Shown: one piece after another, positions 1 to 4,621 of the stretch
Layout of the letters: every line of letters begins with the position of its first letter
Numbering within the stretch: the first letter of the stretch is position 1
Source: Coxiellaceae bacterium
GTDB taxonomy: Bacteria > Pseudomonadota > Gammaproteobacteria > GCA-013414725
Assembly (NCBI GenBank): GCA_013414725.1
Contig: CP058706.1
Coordinates: 902,013 to 908,784, forward strand
Direction: 5' to 3'
Length of the DNA: 6,772 nt
Made by a program: the position numbers and the translations under genes
The notes under the pieces: model-generated
The model's database searches: none
What the model was told of the DNA's origin: nothing
The model's input: only the letters and a program-made list of their open reading frames with translations

Positions 1-1
1 T

Positions 2-190
2 TTTTCACAATTGATGATAGGTGCTCAATTCTTCAAGACAGACCAAGCTTCTCAGAGCATAGCCTTGAGTGATGTTATTTTTGTCATTGATCCAGAGGCG
101 CAATTGTATGCAATATTTTCAGTCCCTAATGATGCAACTAATATAGCGATCGATATGGCCGATATAATGCGGCATTATCGTCGAAGCTAG
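2..190 (+). CDS. C-terminal fragment of a SCO1/SenC-like (thioredoxin-fold) protein
   Basis: The reading frame is open from the window edge to TAG at 188-190, giving 62 residues; the start lies outside the window. The core reads VIFVIDPEAQLYAIFSVP followed by a helix ending MRHYRRS. This matches the last strand, beta-hairpin and final helix of SCO1/SenC proteins, membrane-anchored periplasmic copper chaperones for cytochrome c oxidase assembly. In copper-binding members a His usually sits about nine residues before the DP of this motif; here that position appears to be Leu (IALSDVIFVIDP), so this could be a SCO-like redox protein without the copper ligand. The CxxxC motif would be upstream and is not visible. 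Other thioredoxin-like proteins remain possible. No clear hairpin terminator follows the stop; the next gene starts 171 bp downstream on the same strand. Confidence 0.55.
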   Translation, partial: FSQLMIGAQFFKTDQASQSIALSDVIFVIDPEAQLYAIFSVPNDATNIAIDMADIMRHYRRS

Positions 191-238
191 TTTCGTTAAC
201 GATTAGTTTGATCCCTCTATTTAAGTGAAAGCCCATGT

Positions 239-258
239 ATTAAGCATTCCTTAATTAT
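239..258 (+). promoter_or_regulatory. PmrA-box-like tandem direct repeat upstream of the LRR locus
   Basis: The 20 bases form two 9-nt half-sites, aTTAAgcaT and cTTAATtaT, separated by two bases, so TTAA recurs with an 11-nt period. From memory, the response-regulator PmrA site upstream of many Legionella and Coxiella Dot/Icm genes is two cTTAATatT half-sites spaced by two bases. The second half-site agrees at 7 of 9 positions and the first at 5 of 9. Possible -10 elements follow: GATACT preceded by TG (264-269), or TAAAAT (291-296). The region is AT-rich, so a chance match is a real possibility. Confidence 0.3.
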
Positions 259-330
259 TTTGTGATACTTTCCTAATTATCAATCCTGCATAAAATCCAA
301 AAACCATAACTGATTGAAAATTCAAAAAAG

Positions 331-349
331 TATTGCAGCTGTTGCAATA
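331..349 (+). promoter_or_regulatory. Stem-loop directly upstream of the Shine-Dalgarno
   Basis: TATTGCA and TGCAATA are perfect 7-bp inverted arms around a 5-nt loop (GCTGT). The structure ends one base before the ribosome binding site at 351-360. It could be an operator for a dimeric repressor or an RNA hairpin affecting ribosome access to the LRR gene. There is no T-tract, so it is not a terminator. Function is inferred from position only. Confidence 0.35.
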
Positions 350-350
350 A

Positions 351-360
351 AAGGGGGTGA
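351..360 (+). promoter_or_regulatory. Strong Shine-Dalgarno that fixes the LRR gene start at 362
   Basis: AAGGGGGTGA differs from the full anti-SD complement AAGGAGGTGA at one base and lies just before ATG 362-364. This is the best ribosome binding site in the window and shows that the native start is ATG 362, not the TTG at 430 from which the longest open frame begins. The ATG frame closes at TGA 431-433 unless one base is restored in the A-run at 380-384. Confidence 0.7.
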
Positions 361-361
361 A

Positions 362-1032
362 ATGTCAAATGAAAAGAAGAAAAACGCGCAAAAACTGTAT
401 TCAAAAACGTTGACCTTAGTGGTCAAGAATTGACTCATGTCATTATAGGCCAAATAAAAGAGCTTAAAATAGAAACGCTCATTTTAGATAGAATTACTTA
501 TGCTGATGCTGGTATTATAGATGCACTGCTAGATTTGATTGCAAATAATCAAATTGAAACACTCAGCTTAAAATTCAATCAATTTTCTCCCTTAGTTATC
601 AAGAAAATAATCGATAAATTGCAGCATCATAAAACTTTGCGAGTATTAGATTTGTATGGAACTCGCATTGATCCCATTTCCGCTCAAGAATTATTGCAAC
701 AGCTCACTGACAATAATCTTTCAATTGAAAAAATAAATCTTACTTTGTCACAACCTGATACCATGGTAATGATCGCACTTGTGGAGTTTAATCAACGACC
801 AGTGGCTCTTTGGAAGCTGAAGTTAGAAGAATTATACCAGCAGCTTGCTGAGTTGTTACAGAAACTCGATAGATCCATCGATAAGAATGATTCAGTAGTT
901 TTTTCATGGATAATAGACCAAGCACAGAAAACTTATCGAAATTATGAAGCCGGTATCGTTGGTGCCGATTTACTTCAGCCTATGCGGTTGACATTGTCAA
1001 TTCTGAAAAATTGCAGTACAGTGATGGGTTAA
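362..1032 (+). pseudogene. LRR locus, fragment 1: N-terminus and first LRR block
   Basis: ATG 362 begins MSNEKKK. Restoring one A in the run at 380-384 continues as RAKTVFKNVDLSGQELTHV and then along the open frame to the TAA at 1030-1032. Residues encoded at about 469-750 are RNI-type LRRs. After them comes a helical, Gln/Glu/Lys-rich stretch containing the repeated pattern LEELYQQLAELLQKL, which looks like a coiled-coil segment. The true path leaves this frame near 975-982, so the last residues before the stop (about PMRLTLSILKNCSTVMG) are probably out of frame. Confidence 0.6.
469..753 (+). repeat. LRR block 1 (ribonuclease-inhibitor type, 28-29 residue period)
   Basis: Successive strands read IETLILDRI (from 469), IETLSLKFNQFS (from 553), LRVLDLYGTRID (from 637) and IEKINLTLS (from 724), spaced 28, 28 and 29 residues apart. 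Each is followed by a helix such as ALLDLIANNQ, IIDKLQHHKT and ELLQQLTDNN. The spacing and the long helical half match RNI-like LRRs, which form curved protein-binding surfaces. The upstream VFKNVDLSGQEL may be an N-terminal capping repeat. Confidence 0.7.
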
Positions 1033-1379
1033 TACAAGATTGTCTCGCCAAAATTGATATTATTGCGGCCTTGTTTGACAAAGCAATCGATAAACTACCC
1101 GAAAAAGTCTTTATTGGCTTGCTTGAACATACTAGAATTTTGCTGTCAGAAATAGCGGATTGCATTTCAAAAGTGGGCCTAAATGCCCTTCCAAGCAACA
1201 TGGAAAATTTACTAAAGCTAATTGAGTATCATATATTGCAATCGGGCCAATCAGAATCAATGCTGACAACAGCACTTAAAATTATGGCGGCCATGCCACG
1301 AAATGATGCCAAGCTAGTCAATGAAGTAAACCGAATATCAATGATCTTGCTTAAAAACTGCCTAAAGATTATCCAATGA
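1011..1379 (+). pseudogene. LRR locus, fragment 2: helical linker between LRR blocks
   Basis: This frame is open before 1011, and the natural entry point is about 978-984, giving YAVDIVNSEKLQYSDGL after the previous fragment. It then encodes an almost entirely helical stretch (IDIIAALFDKAIDKLPEKV, ENLLKLIEYHILQSGQ, LTTALKIMAAMPRND) ending at TGA 1377-1379. The TTG at 1011 has no ribosome binding site and is not a start. No domain is recognised. The next piece takes over in another frame at 1363-1380. Confidence 0.55.
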
Positions 1380-1812
1380 CATCTGCGCTTTTCGTCCGGC
1401 ACTTTTTGCTGTTTTACCTGCAGTTGTTCTGGAATCAGGGGAGTATGAAAGCCAAGAATTGTCCTCGGTGGAATCATTGCTATTTATAACCAAATTTTTG
1501 TTGCAGAACCCACGCCTTAAATCATTGAGTTTGGCATTGTCAGGTAAAATGACAACCCAACAGATTTCAGAATTATTTGAGTTGTTGCGTACAAATCATG
1601 GCGTGCATAGTTTAGATTTAAGGGCATTGCCAATCGAAACAGATCAGCAAGAGGAATTATTGTCAAAATTGATGGAGTGTAATACTCCTGTTCGTCAAAT
1701 AGTTCTGCCAGAAGTTGAAGAAAAGACACAAAGAGAACCCGCAAGGCGCTCATACAGTTTGGTCGTTGGGTGCGGCAGAAGAAGACTTATCAAGAATCTT
1801 TCTCTATTTTAA
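1366..1812 (+). pseudogene. LRR locus, fragment 3: second LRR block
   Basis: The frame opens after a TAA at 1363-1365 and begins RLSNDICAFRPALFAVLP, continuing smoothly from fragment 2. It then runs into SSVESLLFITKFLLQNPR and two further LRR units. Somewhere between 1703 and 1812 the coding frame moves again: either directly into fragment 4, or through a short third-frame piece (KALIQFGRWVRQKK, about 1743-1810) and a second slip in the A7 run at 1810-1816. I cannot tell which, so the total count is 11 or 12. Confidence 0.55.
1516..1713 (+). repeat. LRR block 2 (same RNI-type spacing)
   Basis: Strands read LKSLSLALSG (from 1516), VHSLDLRALPIE (from 1603) and VRQIVLPEVE (from 1690), exactly 29 residues apart, with intervening helices ISELFELLRTNHG and QEELLSKLMECNTP. 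These have the same architecture as block 1 but lie about 250 residues later, separated by a non-LRR helical segment. Confidence 0.65.
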
Positions 1813-2359
1813 AAAAATAATGTCGATTTTTAAACAGGATGGAAAATTATCTGACATAGAAGAGGAAATAGCAAAATATGAGAACCAAAGTAACACTAAA
1901 AGCTGTGCTTATTTGTATGATCTTGTTTTTTCCAGGTTGATTTTTGAAAATTTAAACAATTCTGAGAAGGATTTTACTGTGGTGGCCGATGCTTTTGTCA
2001 AGCAATACGCCTTGGTTTTGTTGGAGGATTTTTATGCAAATGATCAGAAAAATCTGATGCAAACAAATATAAGAAAAATTTCAGATTTGTTGACGGTGAT
2101 CGAAAGTAATCATTTTGTTATTGCTAGCCATCATCAAATATTGGACAGTGGCTTCCGTGCCGTGATGGAATTTCATAAAAAACATGATAAAGAAATGGAT
2201 GACCTTAATTACGTGCTTGAGACCACCAAGAAAATTATCGTAAAATCTTCCGATGTTGAAAAAATGGAAATATTTTATGTGGGTGTTTTGCAGAAGAAAA
2301 TGTTGTTGCTGGTAGAAAAATCGATAGTCAGAAGCAACCTGCGCCAGGTTTTTTGCTAA
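1715..2359 (+). pseudogene. LRR locus, fragment 4: helix-rich middle region
   Basis: This frame is open from 1703 and convincing from about 1810 onward: IMSIFKQDGKLSDIEEEIA, then a long alternation of helices (FVKQYALVLLEDFYANDQKN, MDDLNYVLETTKKIIVKSS) ending at TAA 2357-2359. The TTG at 1715 has no Shine-Dalgarno. Removing one T from the T6 run at 2349-2354 continues the protein as LRQVFAKSIPPFPVEG. No family is recognised. Confidence 0.55.
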
Positions 2360-2435
2360 ATCAATTCCACCATTCCCCGTGGAAGGTACTAAAATTAAAA
2401 TTCAAGAATCTAATGCTGATTTGAAAAAATATTAA
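2343..2435 (+). pseudogene. LRR locus, fragment 5: short bridging piece
   Basis: This third-frame stretch encodes AKSIPPFPVEGTKIKIQE then SNADLKK before TAA 2433-2435. It joins fragment 4 at the T6 run (2349-2354) and fragment 6 at the A6 run (2424-2429), where one extra A gives DLKKILSVVSEILKYC. The proline-rich, beta-like sequence differs from the helical surroundings and may mark a domain boundary. Confidence 0.5.
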
Positions 2436-2437
2436 GC

Positions 2438-2683
2438 GTGGTGAGTGAAATTTTAAAATACTGTAAAAATTATCTTCCACAGAGCGAGATTACTGCTGAA
2501 TTAAGTAAAAGCAGCGATCAGATTGGCGAAATTTTAAACAGTCAAGCATCTTGTGAAAATAAAGCCGGCCCTTATAAAACAGAAATAGAAAATTGGCTTT
2601 ATAATTATTTGGGCCGTCATTCTAAAATAGATCTTGAGAGATGGCAGCAATCTCCCGGGGAACCAGTGACAGTTTCGAGATAG
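2438..2683 (+). pseudogene. LRR locus, fragment 6
   Basis: This piece encodes VVSEILKYCKNYLPQSEITA, a Ser/Glu-rich stretch, and TEIENWLYNYLGRHSKIDLE. It ends at TAG 2681-2683, but coding probably leaves the frame at the C/G run 2652-2660. No Shine-Dalgarno precedes the GTG at 2438, so it is not an independent start. Product unknown. Confidence 0.5.
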
Positions 2684-2730
2684 AGGTCGACTCCTCCAAT
2701 AATACTAAAAACGAGTCAAATTTTTCATAG
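2656..2730 (+). pseudogene. LRR locus, fragment 7: possible natural C-terminus of a first gene
   Basis: This short frame encodes RGTSDSFEIEVDSSNNTKNE then SNFS, ending at TAG 2728-2730. It is polar and low in hydrophobic residues, like a protein tail or a disordered linker. If the locus is two genes, this is the end of the first: an AGGA (2738-2741) and ATG 2751 follow within 21 bases. If it is one gene, restoring a T in the run 2722-2726 joins it to FIAFLGILGMRTS. Confidence 0.4.
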
Positions 2731-2744
2731 CGTTTTTAGGAATT

Positions 2745-3362
2745 TTGGGTATGCGCACATCCCTTGTAATTACTGAAGTAGTCAAAGAAAAATCTTTAAA
2801 CGCCCTTGGACTGTTTTTACAACAAAACCCCAAGCAGACAGATAAGTTGTTTTTGTTGAGTTTAAATGATCTAAGCTTCTTTCAAGCTGTAGTGCGTAAT
2901 GAGCAAGATAAATTGCGGGCAGGTGATATTTTCCCATCCTATCGACACCTGATTGATTTTTATTGGCTGTTGATCGAATTCGTCAATAAGCAATCAACAA
3001 GCCAAATTAAAGAGCTCCAGGTATTAATGCAGCAGAGCATTGTTAAAAACAAGCTTCCTAGCGAGGCTGATATGTTATTAGCCAAGCAGTTTATTAGATC
3101 TGGTGTAATAAAATTAGCTCAAGGGAATGAACTGTTGGTTGAAGCATTAAGAAACCTTGGTGATTTTTTGGAAAAGGGGCATGCGTTTTTCCATCACTTA
3201 AGAATTTATGTCTTTCCTATGTGGTTGGTCGAACGATGTTTGCATCGACCAATAAAGTCAAAAAAATGTTTTCACAAGTGGCCCTGCCAAGAGAGTTGCT
3301 TGATGACTATTATGCTATTTTATGTGAAAAATTTTGGACTCAAGATGAGGCATTGGCCATAG
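2745..3362 (+). pseudogene. LRR locus, fragment 8: helical C-terminal half, first part
   Basis: The frame is open from about 2703 (KRVKFFIAFLGILGMRTS). ATG 2751 has AGGA at 2738-2741, a plausible start for a separate gene. It encodes paired helices (SLNALGLFLQQNPKQTDKLF, YRHLIDFYWLLIEFVNKQ, LLAKQFIRSGVIKLAQGNEL), reminiscent of an alpha-solenoid although no HEAT or TPR signature is clear. True coding leaves this frame at the T5 run 3186-3190; the Cys/His/Trp-rich residues from there to TGA at 3360-3362 are out of frame. Confidence 0.5.
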
Positions 3363-3394
3363 CTGCAATCAAGGCCATAAAAAATATAAAATAG
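3191..3394 (+). pseudogene. LRR locus, fragment 9: piece in a further frame
   Basis: After one T is restored at 3186-3190, the protein continues as PSLKNLCLSYVVGRTMF, then ASTNKVKKMFSQVALPRELL and DDYYAILCEKFWTQDEAL, to IKAIKNIK and TAG 3392-3394. The sequence is protein-like and helical, far better than the overlapping end of fragment 8. One A added to the run 3388-3391 removes the stop and yields NIKIAMGQESND, the start of fragment 10. Confidence 0.55.
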
Positions 3395-3396
3395 CG

Positions 3397-3678
3397 ATGG
3401 GTCAAGAGAGTAATGACCCTGGTTTTTCCATTTTGATAAATGAAATGGTCACCAAATTAACTGCCTCTTTGGCAAATCTGCTTTCGGGCGAATCAGAAAA
3501 TTCATACAAATTGGTATGGAGCAAGCTACAAATTTTATTGCTTTATAATAAAGATCTTATTTCGGTTGTTGAGCCAAAAATCATTGATTGGTTGACTATG
3601 CTTGCTGTGGTAAAAAAGACATGCTTGTGCTATTGTTGTTGCAGCAGCGCAGTATTAATGGAGATTCTCAATCTTTGA
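3397..3678 (+). pseudogene. LRR locus, fragment 10
   Basis: This frame encodes GQESNDPGFSILINEMVTKL, TASLANLLSGESENSYKLVW and LYNKDLISVVEPKIIDWL. Coding leaves it at the A6 run 3612-3617, so the closing Cys-rich string before TGA 3676-3678 is an artefact of the shifted frame. ATG 3397 lacks a ribosome binding site, so this is a continuation and not a gene start. Confidence 0.5.
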
Positions 3679-4112
3679 TCGACAAGTTGAGAAAGGAATT
3701 GTTAATTTTAGGCCATGAACAATTTTCGAAAGAAGCTTTGCTGCTTGCGCCTTATTGTAAACAAATATTTGCCGCTAATTCTATCCATGATTTTTTATAT
3801 AAAAATTTATTTGATATTTTTGGAAAATATGACGGTGAGAATGGGTCTTTTAGGAGTTTAATGTTTTATTGCTGCAAGGAGTATGATCTTAAATCAAATA
3901 GTATGCCCACCGAATTAATGTTGCCACTCGATTTGGTTCATACATTGATTGATAGTAAATTGGCTTCTCCTGCGCTGGAATCTGCATTGAGACGGTTAGA
4001 AGAAATCATAACAATCATGCAGAAGTATGACTTTTCACCGATCTTCTCAGTCAATGTTGATGTCATGGCCATGACTTCAATTGAGGCATCTGAGTTGAGT
4101 TTGATGGTTTGA
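3588..4112 (+). pseudogene. LRR locus, fragment 11: C-terminal end
   Basis: With one A restored at 3612-3617 the protein reads LAVVKKDMLVLLLLQQRSIN, then LIDKLRKELLILGHEQFSKE, a helical region, and a C-terminal tail MTSIEASELSLMV before the tandem stops TGA TAA. GTG 3588 is not a start, as no Shine-Dalgarno precedes it. The tail is rich in Ser, Thr and Glu with hydrophobic last residues, loosely compatible with Dot/Icm C-terminal signals but without a clear Glu block, so no secretion claim is made. Confidence 0.5.
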
Positions 4113-4114
4113 TA

Positions 4115-4189
4115 AATAGCCTAAAAATTATTAAAAAACTGCGAGCTTGTCATTGCGAGCTGAAGTATCCCCACGAATTTTTAGGTAAG
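4115..4189 (-). repeat. 75-nt intergenic repeat family, copy 1
   Basis: Read on the minus strand, this copy aligns without gaps to copy 3 (4485-4559) at about 62 of 75 positions. The most conserved part is GGATACTTCAGCTCGCAATG. It begins three bases after the stop of the LRR locus. Confidence 0.7.
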
Positions 4190-4225
4190 ACAAATCAGCG
4201 AGTTCGAAAGCAATGGCGTAAAAAC

Positions 4226-4258
4226 TAGAAGCTTGTTATTGCTATCAAGATTAAGTAT
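4226..4258 (-). repeat. Degenerate partial copy of the 75-nt repeat family
   Basis: AGAAGCTTGTTATTGC followed by an AAGTATT end resembles the core of copy 1 in the same orientation (GCGAGCTTGTCATTGC then GAAGTATC) with several substitutions and a short insertion. It is weaker than the other copies and could be partly coincidental. Confidence 0.35.
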
Positions 4259-4274
4259 TTCGCTGCGGGTAAAT

Positions 4275-4357
4275 CCCGTCATCCCGCGGGATCCATCAGG
4301 CAATACGCACTCCGTAGAATAGCCTGGATTCCGCGGTCTTCGCCGCGGGATGACGGG
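4275..4357. repeat. 83-bp palindromic element with 15-bp perfect terminal inverted repeats
   Basis: CCCGTCATCCCGCGG at 4275-4289 is the exact reverse complement of 4343-4357. Inside lie a second, imperfect arm pair (around GGATCCATCAGGC and GCCTGGATTCC) and a small CCGCGG-TCTTCG-CCGCGG hairpin at 4331-4348. It is GC-rich against an AT-rich background and resembles the dispersed CGTCATCCCGCGG-type palindromic repeats common in bacterial intergenic DNA. It codes for nothing. It may be a MITE-like element and could also stall or terminate transcription from both sides. Confidence 0.75.
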
Positions 4358-4384
4358 AGGGCTAGTAAGTAATTAATTCAACTG

Positions 4385-4466
4385 CTTACATAAAAATTCG
4401 TGGGGATACATCAATTGCGAGGAACGTAGTGACGAAGCAATGACCGGCTCCGGGTTTTTCTTAGTA
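4385..4466 (+). repeat. 75-nt repeat family, copy 2, with an extra hairpin module
   Basis: The first 29 nt (4385-4413) differ from copy 1 at two positions. The repeat's GCTC is then replaced by about 23 nt (from 4414) that pair partly with the following GAAGCAAT, the familiar ATTGCGAGGAACGTAGTGAC-type palindrome. Similarity to the family resumes at GCAATGACCGGCTCC. Copies 1 and 2 point in opposite directions and flank the 83-bp palindrome. Confidence 0.6.
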
Positions 4467-4484
4467 TAGGTAACTAATCAAACA

Positions 4485-4559
4485 CTAACATAAAAATTCC
4501 TGAGGATACTTCAGCTCGCAATGACCCGCTCCAGGCTTTTAAATAATTTTTACGCAATT
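4485..4559 (+). repeat. 75-nt intergenic repeat family, copy 3
   Basis: Full-length copy in the same orientation as copy 2 and inverted relative to copy 1. It runs from CTAACATAAAAATTCC through GGATACTTCAGCTCGC to the AT-rich tail AAATAATTTTTACGCAATT. Confidence 0.7.
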
Positions 4560-4582
4560 TCTATTGTGATTCTCTTCTTCAT

Positions 4583-4612
4583 CTTGCATAAAAATCCGTA
4601 GAGGTATCTCGG
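4583..4612 (+). repeat. 75-nt repeat family, copy 4 (first 30 nt only)
   Basis: CTTGCATAAAAATCCGTAGA then GGTATCTCGG aligns to the first 30 nt of the family (CTTACATAAAAATTCG, GGATACTTCAG) with scattered substitutions. It ends 9 bases before the stop codon of trpD. Confidence 0.5.
4590..4612 (-). terminator. Possible rho-independent terminator of rpe-trpD, formed by repeat copy 4
   Basis: On the minus strand, nine bases past the trpD stop, CCGAGA pairs with TCT(A)CGG around a TACC loop with one bulged A, followed directly by ATTTTT. The stem is short (six pairs), so termination would be modest. Its position right after the operon end supports the call. Confidence 0.35.
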
Positions 4613-4621
4613 TTACGATAA

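Larger units (their letters stand above)
362..4112 (+). pseudogene. Broken large LRR protein gene, effector-like, with about 11 frameshifts
   Basis: From ATG 362 to TGA 4110-4112 (followed at once by TAA) the three forward frames take turns being coding, giving about 1,250 codons. Inferred frame changes: A-run 380-384; near 975-982; 1363-1380; between 1703 and 1812; T-run 2349-2354; A-run 2424-2429; C/G run 2652-2660; T-run 2722-2726; T-run 3186-3190; A-run 3388-3391; A-run 3612-3617. Restoring or removing one base at each gives a continuous protein, with no in-frame nonsense codon in the pieces. The reconstruction has a Lys-rich N-terminus, two LRR blocks separated by roughly 250 mostly helical residues, then helix-rich sequence with no family I recognise. 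I see no signal peptide and no clear membrane segment. Large LRR proteins of this style are common secreted effectors in Legionellales; that role is inferred here. A split into two genes, with the second starting at ATG 2751, would remove one frameshift. Sequencing error is the main alternative to real decay. Confidence 0.7.

Noticed and set aside
193..202. TCGTTAACGA as a terminator of the SCO-like gene
   Set aside because: It is a perfect palindrome with no loop and no T-tract, so it cannot form a terminator hairpin.
430..1032. Independent 200-residue gene starting at TTG 430
   Set aside because: No Shine-Dalgarno before 430, coding character continues upstream to 373, and a strong start signal exists at 362.
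980..1753. Minus-strand open frames at 980-1201, 1229-1477 and 1517-1753
   Set aside because: They lie opposite the LRR locus, have no ribosome binding sites, and translate to low-complexity sequence without domain character; the plus strand is clearly coding there.
362..4112. Programmed frameshifting or poly(A) transcriptional slippage rescuing the LRR locus
   Set aside because: The runs are only 4-7 bases long, shorter than tracts known to slip efficiently, and about 11 successive rescues in one message is implausible.
4115..4612. CRISPR array
   Set aside because: The repeats are few, diverged, in both orientations and irregularly spaced, with no equal-length spacers and no cas genes.
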